Source: Hymenobacter sp.
Lineage (GTDB): Bacteria; Bacteroidota; Bacteroidia; Cytophagales; Hymenobacteraceae
DNA: 5,250 bases
Direction: 5' to 3'
Assembly: GCA_025362615.1 (NCBI GenBank)
Contig: JANYFQ010000359.1
Coordinates: 1-5,250 of the forward strand
The translations under genes and the position numbers were made by a program. Under the pieces are notes generated by a model. It was not told where the DNA came from. It saw only the letters and a program-made list of their open reading frames with translations, and made no database searches. Below are positions 1-5,222 of the stretch, piece after piece (position 1 is the first letter of the stretch; each line of letters starts with the position of its first letter).

Positions 1-40
1 AATTGTGCCCGAACTTTTCGGTTGGTATTTCCTTCGACTC

Positions 41-62
41 TAGGGTTGAAAACCCGCGCTAC
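41..62 (-). repeat. REP-like palindrome, copy 1
   Basis: On the minus strand this reads GTAG, then CGCGGGTTTTCAACCC, then TA. The GTAG head matches copies 4 and 5, but the far foot of the hairpin is shortened: GGGTT pairs with AACCC and the outer GC pairs are lost. The GTAG end points to the aminotransferase start 19 nt away. Bases 1-40 to its left hold nothing I can assign. Confidence 0.8.
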
Positions 63-80
63 TCAAATCTACCGTTCTCC

Positions 81-1151
81 GTGACATACTCCTTCAACCC
101 CGGCCCCGCAGCCGTTTACCCTGCTGTCCGCCAATACCTTATTGATGCTTATGACCAGGAATGGCTTTCGGCTCCGCACCGCTCCGAGCGCGTTACGGCG
201 CTGGTGCGCCAAACCGTGGCCGACCTCAAAACCAAGCTCAACATTCCGCAGGAATACACGGTGCTTTTCACCGGCTCGGCTACCGAAGGCTGGGAAATTC
301 TGACCCAAAGCCTGACCCCGCGCCGCTCGTTCCACTTCTACAACGGCGCGTTTGGCGAGAAATGGCTGCGCTACGCCCAAGCCCAGCGTCCGGCCAGTAG
401 CGGCCACTCATTTGGGCTGGACGAAGTACCCGATACCACCCAACTGCCCGCCGACCTGGCCAACGTGGACCTGGTGTGCCTCACCCAAAACGAAACCAGC
501 ACCGCCACCCAACTACGTGAGGGCGTTATTCTTAATTTCTTCAACCGCGTGGGTCCGGCGTTGCTGGCCGTGGATGCCACCAGCAGCATGGCCGGCGTAA
601 ACCTCAAGTTTGTAAAGGCCGATGCCTGGCTGGCCTCGGTGCAAAAATGCTTCGGGCTGCCCGCCGGGCTGGGGCTGCTTGTGCTCTCGCCCCGCGCCGT
701 GGCCCAGGCCAAGCTGCTCAACGAACGTGCCCACTACAACTCGCTGGTGCCCGCCCTGGCCCAAATGCTCAACCACCAAACCAACTACACGCCCAACGTG
801 CTGGGCATCTATCTGTTGAGTCGGGTGCTGGCTGACCGCGAACCCATCAAAACCGTGGCCCAGCACCTCACCGACCGTGCCCACAAGCTGTATGAGTTTT
901 TCGAGCAGTTTACCCCGCTCACTCCGCTCATCACCAACCCCGAAACCCGTTCCACCACCGTCGTCGGCCTGCAAGGCCCGGCGGGGCTGATTGACGAAAT
1001 AAAGCGCGAGGCCCTCGAAGCCAACCTCTACCTCGGCAGCGGCTACGGCGACCTCAAAACCACCACGCTACGCATCGCCAATTTCCCGGCCGTATCCGAC
1101 GCGGCAATGGAAGCACTGGTGCAATTCTTCGTCAAAGAATACCCGGCGTAA
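81..1151 (+). CDS. Class V PLP-dependent aminotransferase, phosphoserine aminotransferase (SerC)-like
   Basis: The 356-residue protein is close to the usual SerC length (about 360). It should be a cytosolic fold-type I aminotransferase using pyridoxal phosphate. Visible motifs in order are NPGPA (residues 6-10, the SerC-type N terminus), APHRSE (31-36, matching the SHR segment of SerC), GSATEGWE (65-72), TQNETST (135-141), VDATSS (164-169, Asp165 for the PLP ring nitrogen), SVQKCFGLPAGLG (186-198, Lys189 the likely Schiff-base lysine) and TNYTPN (234-239). The C-terminal substrate segment reads GYGDLKTTTLRIANFP and lacks the His-Arg pair of E. coli SerC, so 3-phosphohydroxypyruvate as substrate is not assured; an alanine-glyoxylate-type relative is possible. 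I chose the GTG at 81 because it gives the family N terminus. The reading frame runs open to position 3, but that extension translates a REP-like repeat. The TAA stop lies inside another repeat copy. Confidence 0.85.
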   Translation: MTYSFNPGPAAVYPAVRQYLIDAYDQEWLSAPHRSERVTALVRQTVADLKTKLNIPQEYTVLFTGSATEGWEILTQSLTPRRSFHFYNGAFGEKWLRYAQAQRPASSGHSFGLDEVPDTTQLPADLANVDLVCLTQNETSTATQLREGVILNFFNRVGPALLAVDATSSMAGVNLKFVKADAWLASVQKCFGLPAGLGLLVLSPRAVAQAKLLNERAHYNSLVPALAQMLNHQTNYTPNVLGIYLLSRVLADREPIKTVAQHLTDRAHKLYEFFEQFTPLTPLITNPETRSTTVVGLQGPAGLIDEIKREALEANLYLGSGYGDLKTTTLRIANFPAVSDAAMEALVQFFVKEYPA

Positions 1152-1170
1152 AGCGGGTTTTCAACCCGCA
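1148..1170 (+). repeat. REP-like palindrome, copy 2, overlapping a stop codon
   Basis: The core at 1153-1169 is GCGGGTTTTCAACCCGC, a perfect 7-bp stem with a 3-nt loop. The head reads GTAA instead of GTAG, and the TAA stop codon of the aminotransferase (1149-1151) lies within it. The hairpin could also act as a transcription terminator or 3' end stabiliser, although no T run follows. The remaining bases up to marC (1171-1252) are AT-rich and hold no feature I can name. Confidence 0.85.
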
Positions 1171-1252
1171 AATCAGGCCGATATCCCGCCTCCGTTTATC
1201 ATGAAATCGGGGCAAATCAAAAATTATAATCAACTAAAATCTGCGCCCTTTT

Positions 1253-1813
1253 ATGTTCTCTCTTCAGCAGATATTTTCCGTCACCCTCACGCTGTTTGCG
1301 GTAATTGACATCATGGGTTCCATCCCCATTATCATTCAAATCCGGCAGCGCGAAGGCCAGATAAAACCCGAATTAGCCACCTTTGTGGCAGGCTGCCTGA
1401 TGGTGGCTTTCTTGTTTGTTGGCCAAAGCATATTGCGCCTTTTTGGGGTTGATAACGAAAGCTTTGCGCTGGCCGGGGCCATCATCATATTTCTCATCGG
1501 CATGGAAATGATACTCGGCATCGAGTTGTTTAAATCCGACATCATGAGCAGCACCGGTAGCATTGTACCGCTGGCGTTTCCGCTTATTGTGGGGGCCGGC
1601 ACGATGACGACACTACTGTCGTTGCGGGCCGCTTATTCATTGCCTAACATTCTGGTTGGCATCGCGCTGAATTTGATTTTTGTGTACGTGGTACTGAAAA
1701 TAAGTCCGTGGCTCGAACAGAAATTAGGCAAAGCTGGTGAAGACGTTTTGCGGCGCGTATTCGGCGTTATTTTATTGGCCATCGCCATCAAATTATTCAA
1801 GGCGAATTTTTAG
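1253..1813 (+). CDS. MarC family integral membrane protein
   Basis: This 186-residue, strongly hydrophobic protein matches the MarC (UPF0056) family, whose members are inner-membrane proteins of about 190-220 residues. About six membrane segments are visible, near residues 5-30, 41-63, 70-92, 104-123, 131-151 and 165-182. Family landmarks are DIMGSIPI (19-26, in place of the commoner DPxGxxP), PLAFPLIVGAGTMTT (106-120) and the C-terminal RVFGVILLAIAIKLF (168-182). The biochemical function of the family is unknown; its early link to multiple antibiotic resistance in E. coli has not been upheld, so no drug efflux role should be read into it. The ATG at 1253 gives a natural membrane N terminus and has no Shine-Dalgarno sequence. 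Base composition is visibly more AT-rich than in the neighbouring genes, partly because of the Ile, Leu and Phe codons. The last base of the TAG stop is the first base of a 20-bp inverted repeat. Confidence 0.9.
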   Translation: MFSLQQIFSVTLTLFAVIDIMGSIPIIIQIRQREGQIKPELATFVAGCLMVAFLFVGQSILRLFGVDNESFALAGAIIIFLIGMEMILGIELFKSDIMSSTGSIVPLAFPLIVGAGTMTTLLSLRAAYSLPNILVGIALNLIFVYVVLKISPWLEQKLGKAGEDVLRRVFGVILLAIAIKLFKANF

Positions 1814-1975
1814 TTTAATTGTTTAATTGTTGCATTGCTTAATTGCTGGCTGTTCTGGTTTCTCGTTTTGGGATATGTCCCGCAGTGGGCGCAGTGGTAA
1901 AAACGCAGTGAGCGCAGTGCTTTAGGACACGTAAGAGCAACAATTTTTAACAATTCAACAATTAAACAATTAAAC
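1813..1975. mobile_element. Non-coding MITE-like element with 20-bp perfect inverted ends
   Basis: The left end 1813-1832 (GTTTAATTGTTTAATTGTTG) is the exact reverse complement of 1956-1975. The pairing continues imperfectly inwards (about 1834-1848 with 1938-1954). A nested pair, TGTCC (1876-1880) with GGACA (1925-1929), brackets a cluster of CGCAGTG motifs. The element has no coding capacity, begins on the last base of the marC stop and ends two bases before the rnhA ATG. A similar arm starts at the end of the window, so this is a repeat family. That it moves or once moved is inferred; a structured leader or terminator is the alternative. Confidence 0.6.
1881..1919 (+). repeat. Four CGCAGTG motifs in the centre of the AT-rich element
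   Basis: CGCAGTG occurs exactly at 1881-1887, 1890-1896, 1904-1910 and 1913-1919. The spacing is 9, 14 and 9 bases, so there are two close pairs separated by a short run of A. They form the GC-rich centre between the AT-rich arms. Similar CGCAGAG-type short repeats are known to me from intergenic DNA of several phyla; their role is not known. Confidence 0.8.
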
Positions 1976-1977
1976 AG

Positions 1978-2445
1978 ATGATTCACCTTTACACCGACGG
2001 CTCGGCCCGCGGCAACCCCGGCCCTGGCGGCTACGGGGCTATTTTACGCTACGGCCCGCACGAAAAAGAGCTGACTCAGGGCTACCGCCACACCACCAAC
2101 AACCGCATGGAGCTGCTGGCCGTCATCGTTGGCCTGGAGGCTGTTACGCGCCCCGAAATTCCGGTGCTGGTGATTTCCGATTCTAAGTACGTGGTGGATG
2201 CCGTGGAAAAACGCTGGGTTTTTGGGTGGGAGAAAAAACCCGATTTCGGCAAAAAAGCCAACGAGGATTTGTGGCGGCGCTTCCTGAAAATATACCGGCA
2301 ACGGCAAGTAACATTTAAATGGATAAAAGGCCACGCCGGGCACGCCGAAAACGAGCGTTGCGACGTGCTGGCCGTGCAAAGCGCCCTGGGCCGGGGGTTG
2401 CTGGTGGACGAGGAATACGAAAAAATAGGCGCGGGCCTGTTTTAA
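1978..2445 (+). CDS. rnhA: Ribonuclease HI
   Basis: The 155-residue protein has the length of bacterial RNase HI, which cleaves the RNA strand of RNA-DNA hybrids in the cytosol and so removes R-loops and replication primers. All catalytic residues are present: Asp7 in YTDGSARGNPG, Glu45 in NNRMELLA, Asp68 in SDSKYV, and Asp129 in ENERCDVLA. The flexible-loop His119 lies in KGHAGHAENE, as in the E. coli enzyme. The basic, Trp-containing stretch around residues 78-105 (KRWVFGWEKKPDFGKKANEDLWR) corresponds to the basic protrusion (handle) that binds the hybrid. The ATG at 1978 starts two bases after the right arm of the AT-rich inverted-repeat element, so any promoter must lie in that element or further upstream; I see no convincing TAnnTTTG box there. 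The gene is followed after 8 nt by trmN6, which suggests a shared transcript. Confidence 0.96.
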   Translation: MIHLYTDGSARGNPGPGGYGAILRYGPHEKELTQGYRHTTNNRMELLAVIVGLEAVTRPEIPVLVISDSKYVVDAVEKRWVFGWEKKPDFGKKANEDLWRRFLKIYRQRQVTFKWIKGHAGHAENERCDVLAVQSALGRGLLVDEEYEKIGAGLF

Positions 2446-2453
2446 CCTAAATT

Positions 2454-3182
2454 TTGCCCAACGACTACTTCCAGTTTCAGCAATTTCGCATCACGCAAAA
2501 TGATTGCGCGATGAAGGTGAGCACCGATGCCTGCCTGCTGGGCGCGGTGGCCGATGCTACCGGAACCACGCGCTTGCTCGACATCGGCACGGGCACCGGT
2601 TTGCTGGCGCTGATGCTGGCCCAGCGCTTCGCGGGGCTCACGGTGGAGGCGCTGGAAATTGACCCGGCCGCCGCCGCGCAAGCCCTTGCCAATGTGCGCC
2701 AAAGCCCCTGGAGCGGGCGCATTCGGGTACACTCCCAAAGCCTGGCCGCGTACGCCGCCACCGGGCAGGAGCTAGTTGGGCACATTGTGTGCAACCCGCC
2801 GTTTTTTCGGGCCGCGCTGCCCGCGCCCGATGCCGCCCGCCGCCGCGCCCGCCACGCCGATGCTACTTCTCTCACCTTTGAGGAACTGGCGCAATTTGCT
2901 GCCGATTTTCTGCTGCCCCACGGGGCGTTGACGGTACTGTTGCCCCCGCCCGAAATGCTGGCTTTTGAACGAGTTGCTCAAACCGTAGGGCTGCACCCGC
3001 AACGTCGGTTACTGGTGCATCACCGACCGGCGGGGCGCATCACACGGCACATTGTGCGCTTTGAACGAACCAAAGCGCACGAAGTGGAAATTGGGGAACT
3101 GAGTATTCGCACGGCCGACGACGGGGAATATTCGGCCGCGTTTCGGGCGTTGCTGGCGGGATTTTATTTGACACTGCCGTGA
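2454..3182 (+). CDS. trmN6: tRNA1(Val) (adenine(37)-N6)-methyltransferase, TrmN6/YfiC type
   Basis: The 242-residue protein matches E. coli YfiC/TrmN6 (about 245 residues), which uses S-adenosylmethionine to methylate N6 of A37, next to the anticodon of tRNA1(Val). Visible signatures are FQFQQFRITQNDCAMKVSTD (7-26), the SAM-binding motif LLDIGTGTGLLALML (41-55), acidic motif II ALEIDPAAAAQA (66-77), QSPW (83-86), the adenine N6-methylase signature NPPF (114-117) and a C-terminal YSAAFRALLAGFYL (226-239) like the end of YfiC. The start is the TTG at 2454: an in-frame TAA at 2448-2450 blocks a longer form, and the first ATG (codon 20) would cut off the conserved N-terminal motif. An ATT at 2451 is a less likely alternative. 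The 8-nt gap after rnhA suggests co-transcription. The gene converges on the saccharopine dehydrogenase-like gene, with a REP-like palindrome between them. Confidence 0.92.
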   Translation: MPNDYFQFQQFRITQNDCAMKVSTDACLLGAVADATGTTRLLDIGTGTGLLALMLAQRFAGLTVEALEIDPAAAAQALANVRQSPWSGRIRVHSQSLAAYAATGQELVGHIVCNPPFFRAALPAPDAARRRARHADATSLTFEELAQFAADFLLPHGALTVLLPPPEMLAFERVAQTVGLHPQRRLLVHHRPAGRITRHIVRFERTKAHEVEIGELSIRTADDGEYSAAFRALLAGFYLTLP

Positions 3183-3218
3183 AACCCGTGGATTTTCGAC
3201 CTAATGCGAGTACTACTT

Positions 3219-3241
3219 CGCGGGTTGAAAACCCGCCCTAC
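3219..3241 (-). repeat. REP-like palindrome, copy 3, between convergent genes and overlapping a stop codon
   Basis: On the minus strand this is GTAGG followed by the perfect core GCGGGTTTTCAACCCGC (plus-strand positions 3220-3236). The TAG of the head is the stop codon of the saccharopine dehydrogenase-like gene (3240-3238). As in copy 2, the preceding coding bases are GGC GTA across the last Ala codon and the stop. It is the only hairpin in the 55-nt gap after trmN6, so it may serve as a two-way terminator; that role is inferred. Confidence 0.87.
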
Positions 3242-4587
3242 GCCGTTTCTACCTCCTCGAACCGGATGCCGTAGTCGGCGGCCAGCTCGTCGAGCACCGG
3301 CTCGTACAAACCGGCGGCGGTGGGGATGACGACCCCGCGCTGCGTGAATTCGCCGCGCAGCAGGCGGCGCACGGCCATGCCCAGGGGCAGGCCCACGGTT
3401 TTGGCCATGCCGGTATGCACGGCATCGTCGCCGACGACGGCCAGCGACGAGGTGAGGCGGCGGGGCTGCCCGTCCAGCTCAAACTCGAAGAGGTGCTGCA
3501 TCACAATCAGGTCGTGGTCGTGGGGTTGCAAGGCCCATTTTTCGGTGAGCAGGTGTTCGAGGAGTTGGGCGGGGGTGGCATCGGGCAGGCCCACGGGGCG
3601 GGCCGAGAACAAGCCGAGCCAGGTGAGGCGGGCCATTTCGGGGCCGTCGGGGGCCAAGCCCAGGTAGTGGGCGGCGCGGTGCGGCAGGGGCTGGGGCGCG
3701 GCGGCGAGCGCGGGCAGGTAGGCCGTGAGGAGGTCGGCCCAGGGCATTTCGGCGGGGTTGCCGAGGCGGTAAGAGTCGTCGGTGAGGCCCAGGCGCACCA
3801 GCGCGTGCCAGGCGGCGCAGTAGCCGGGGCGGCGCAGGGTGCCGCGCAGAATGGTGGGAATATCAGCAAGGTCATACGGGGCGCGGTAGCCCAGCGAATC
3901 GCGGTTGGCGTAGCCCTCAAACGCGCCCCAGCCGGGCAGGGTCAGGGTTTCGGTGCGGGCAAACAGGTGCTGGTACGGGATGAAGCGCAGGCGGCCATCT
4001 TCCAGAAACCGGGCCGTGCCCTGCCCGGCCAGCACCACGTTACGCGGGTTCCAGGTGAATTTGTATTGCCAGGGGTTATCGCCCTCGGCCTCTGGGGCCA
4101 GCAGGCCGCCGCAGTAGCTTTTGAAGGACGTAAGCCGCCCGCCCCGCGCCCGGATGTGGGCAATGGCCCGCATGGCCGACATATGGTCGAGGCCGGGGTC
4201 GAGACCACATTCCATCAGAAAGGTGAGGCCGGCGGCGGCGGCTTCGTCGTGCAGCGCGGCAATGTCGGGGCCGACATAGCTGGCCGTGGCCAGGTGCCGC
4301 CGGTGGCGCAGGCAGGCGCGGGCCACCAGCGGGTGCAGGGCAGCGGGCAGCATTGAGATTACTACATCGGCCGCTGCGACCAAAGCCTCTAAGCCAGCTT
4401 CATCGTCGGTGTTAAAAGGCACGGTGCGAGCGTATTCGCTGTGGGCGGCCAGCACCGGCACCAGGTGCGCCGGGTGAGCATCGGCCACCGTGAGCTGCCA
4501 ATTCTCGGCGGGTGCATGGCGCAACAAGTACTGAATGAGGGCAGTGGCCGAGCGGCCGGCTCCGAGGAGCAACAGGCGGGAAATCAT
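3238..4587 (-). CDS. Saccharopine dehydrogenase family protein (LYS9-like, glutamate-forming type)
   Basis: The 449-residue protein has the layout of the saccharopine dehydrogenase family: an N-terminal Rossmann domain with LLLLGAGRSATAL (5-17) for NAD(P), then the saccharopine dehydrogenase C-terminal domain. Landmarks are DVVISMLPAALHP (74-86), ECGLDPGLDHMSAMRAI (126-142), FKSYCGGLLAPEAEGDNPWQYKFTWNPR (155-182) and GVVIPTAAGLYEPVLDEL (418-435). The SYCGG...P.W.PR stretch is typical of the LYS9 branch, which interconverts saccharopine with glutamate and 2-aminoadipate semialdehyde. In bacteria this most often fits lysine breakdown, but no other lysine gene is in view, and carboxynorspermidine or homospermidine synthase relatives share the fold. 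The ATG at 4587 begins directly before the Rossmann strand; a TTG 14 codons upstream lies inside a repeat. A TACTTTTG promoter box ends 4 nt before the ATG. The TAG stop is part of another repeat copy. Confidence 0.88.
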   Translation of the reverse strand: MISRLLLLGAGRSATALIQYLLRHAPAENWQLTVADAHPAHLVPVLAAHSEYARTVPFNTDDEAGLEALVAAADVVISMLPAALHPLVARACLRHRRHLATASYVGPDIAALHDEAAAAGLTFLMECGLDPGLDHMSAMRAIAHIRARGGRLTSFKSYCGGLLAPEAEGDNPWQYKFTWNPRNVVLAGQGTARFLEDGRLRFIPYQHLFARTETLTLPGWGAFEGYANRDSLGYRAPYDLADIPTILRGTLRRPGYCAAWHALVRLGLTDDSYRLGNPAEMPWADLLTAYLPALAAAPQPLPHRAAHYLGLAPDGPEMARLTWLGLFSARPVGLPDATPAQLLEHLLTEKWALQPHDHDLIVMQHLFEFELDGQPRRLTSSLAVVGDDAVHTGMAKTVGLPLGMAVRRLLRGEFTQRGVVIPTAAGLYEPVLDELAADYGIRFEEVETA

Positions 4588-4591
4588 CGGG

Positions 4592-4622
4592 CAAAAGTAC
4601 GGCCGGGGCGAAGTAGCGCAGA
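4592..4622 (-). promoter_or_regulatory. Bacteroidota-type promoter of the saccharopine dehydrogenase-like gene
   Basis: On the minus strand TACTTTTG (4599-4592) is a full match to the Bacteroidota -7 box TAnnTTTG. TCTG at 4622-4619, one base off the -33 consensus TTTG, stands 19 nt upstream, which is the expected spacing. Only four bases (CCCG) separate the -7 box from the ATG, so the transcript should be leaderless or nearly so. The -33 box lies in REP-like copy 4. Confidence 0.65.
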
Positions 4623-4636
4623 TTTTCAACCCGCGC
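4613..4636 (+). repeat. REP-like palindrome, copy 4 (diverged), left half of an inverted pair
   Basis: It reads GTAGCGCAGA then TTTTCAACCCGCGC. It differs from copy 5 by two G-to-A changes in the left stem (GGG to AGA), which weaken its own hairpin. The GTAG end faces the saccharopine dehydrogenase-like start 25 nt away. Read on the minus strand, the changed bases form TCTG, a likely promoter -33 box. Confidence 0.8.
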
Positions 4637-4690
4637 CGGGGCGGGTTGTTGGTGGTTGGTTCGCGCGGCGGGTTGGGGCGGCATTGCCAC

Positions 4691-4714
4691 GCGCGGGTTG
4701 AAAACCCGCGCTAC
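4691..4714 (-). repeat. REP-like palindrome, copy 5, right half of an inverted pair
   Basis: On the minus strand this is GTAGC followed by GCGGGTTTTCAACCCGC and GC, an intact copy. It ends 13 nt before the cdd start codon with the GTAG end facing the gene. Its 24 bases are the reverse complement of copy 4 with two mismatches. Confidence 0.87.
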
Positions 4715-4719
4715 CTTCG
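4712..4719 (+). promoter_or_regulatory. Possible -7 box of cdd
   Basis: TACCTTCG matches the Bacteroidota -7 box TAnnTTTG in all but one position and ends 8 nt before the cdd ATG. Its TAC is the outer end of REP-like copy 5. There is no good -33 TTTG at the right distance (the nearest, ATTG at 4683, leaves a 25-nt spacer), so this is weak. Confidence 0.3.
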
Positions 4720-4727
4720 CCGCCCGC

Positions 4728-5222
4728 ATGGCCCAAACTGAACACACCCTCGCCCTCGCCTACACCGAATTAACTTCGGCGGCCGACCTCACCCCCGCCG
4801 AAGCCCAGGTCTGGGAAGCAGCCCGCGCCGCCACGGCCCACGCCTACGCCCCGTATTCGGGGTTTTGGGTAGGCGCTGCTTTGCTGCTGGCCGACGGCAC
4901 CCTGTTTGCCGGCAGCAACCAGGAAAACGCGGCCTATCCCAGCGGCCTCTGCGCCGAGCGCACAGCTTTGTTTGGACTTTCGGCCGCCCGGCCCGGCCAC
5001 CCGGCCATCGTGGGCATGGCCGTCGCCGCCCGCCCTGCCAACGGCCTGTTTGGCCCTGCCCTGCCCTGCGGTGCGTGCCGGCAGGTGATGCTGGAAGCCG
5101 AAAGCCGCCAACTCCGTGCGATTCCGCTGCTGTTGCCCAGCCGGCAAGGCACTATTTTGCGGTTTGCCTCGGTGGCCGATTTGCTGCCCTTTCATTTCCG
5201 GGCCGACGATTTGCCGGTTTGA
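4728..5222 (+). CDS. cdd: Cytidine deaminase
   Basis: The 164-residue protein is a zinc-dependent cytidine deaminase of the small, homotetrameric type (usually 130-160 residues). It hydrolyses cytidine and deoxycytidine to uridine and deoxyuridine in pyrimidine salvage. The substrate segment APYSGFWVGAALL (41-53) and SNQENAAYPSG (63-73) precede the active-site motif LCAERTALF (74-82), with zinc ligand Cys75 and proton shuttle Glu77. The second motif LPCGACRQVMLE (112-123) gives zinc ligands Cys114 and Cys117. The end, LLPFHFRADDL (152-162), has the usual family form. The extra N-terminal 25 or so residues are common in Bacteroidota versions. I chose the ATG at 4728; an upstream extension to 4656 would translate the repeat and is rejected. 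The gene diverges from the saccharopine dehydrogenase-like gene across a REPIN-like pair, and an AT-rich repeat arm begins directly after its TGA stop. Confidence 0.95.
   Translation: MAQTEHTLALAYTELTSAADLTPAEAQVWEAARAATAHAYAPYSGFWVGAALLLADGTLFAGSNQENAAYPSGLCAERTALFGLSAARPGHPAIVGMAVAARPANGLFGPALPCGACRQVMLEAESRQLRAIPLLLPSRQGTILRFASVADLLPFHFRADDLPV

Larger units (their letters stand above)
4607..4721. repeat. REPIN-like inverted repeat pair
   Basis: Arms 4607-4636 and 4691-4721 are inverted copies that include the REP-like units (copies 4 and 5) and a shared flank GGCGAA(G) outside the GTAG head. They differ by two substitutions and one single-base gap, and enclose a 54-nt G-rich spacer (4637-4690). 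Two REP units in opposite orientation with GTAG at the outer ends match the general layout of REPINs or BIMEs mobilised by REP-associated tyrosine transposases. No transposase gene is in the window, so the mobile origin is inferred. The element fills most of the divergent intergenic region. Confidence 0.7.

Noticed and set aside
3..80. N-terminal extension of the aminotransferase from a TTG at position 3
   Set aside because: The added residues include RVENPRY, the translation of the REP-like repeat, and precede the conserved SerC-type N terminus, so the frame is open by chance.
513..974. Minus-strand open frame inside the aminotransferase gene
   Set aside because: Its low-complexity Gly/His/Val composition is that of a shadow frame, and the plus strand carries clear enzyme motifs.
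1153..1169. Repeat hairpin called as a simple intrinsic terminator
   Set aside because: No T run follows the stem, and the same palindrome also occurs upstream of start codons, so it is better described as a dispersed repeat.
3180..3205. Possible decayed REP-like copy at the trmN6 stop (TGAAACCCGTGGATTTTCGACC)
   Set aside because: It recalls the repeat (TGAAACCCG and ATTTTC-ACC), but too few positions align and no hairpin of similar strength forms, so chance cannot be excluded.
3415..4356. Long plus-strand open frame (313 codons) opposite the saccharopine dehydrogenase-like gene
   Set aside because: It is a Gly/Ala/Gln-rich frame with no recognisable domain, explained by the high GC content of the real gene on the other strand.
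4588..4629. Upstream TTG start of the saccharopine dehydrogenase-like gene
   Set aside because: It lies inside repeat copy 4 and upstream of the -7 box; the ATG at 4587 directly precedes the Rossmann strand.
41..4714. The five palindromes as a CRISPR array
   Set aside because: They are hundreds to thousands of bases apart, on both strands, without regular spacers or cas genes.
4656..4727. N-terminal extension of cytidine deaminase
   Set aside because: It translates repeat copy 5 and the G-rich spacer; the ATG at 4728 gives a normal family N terminus.
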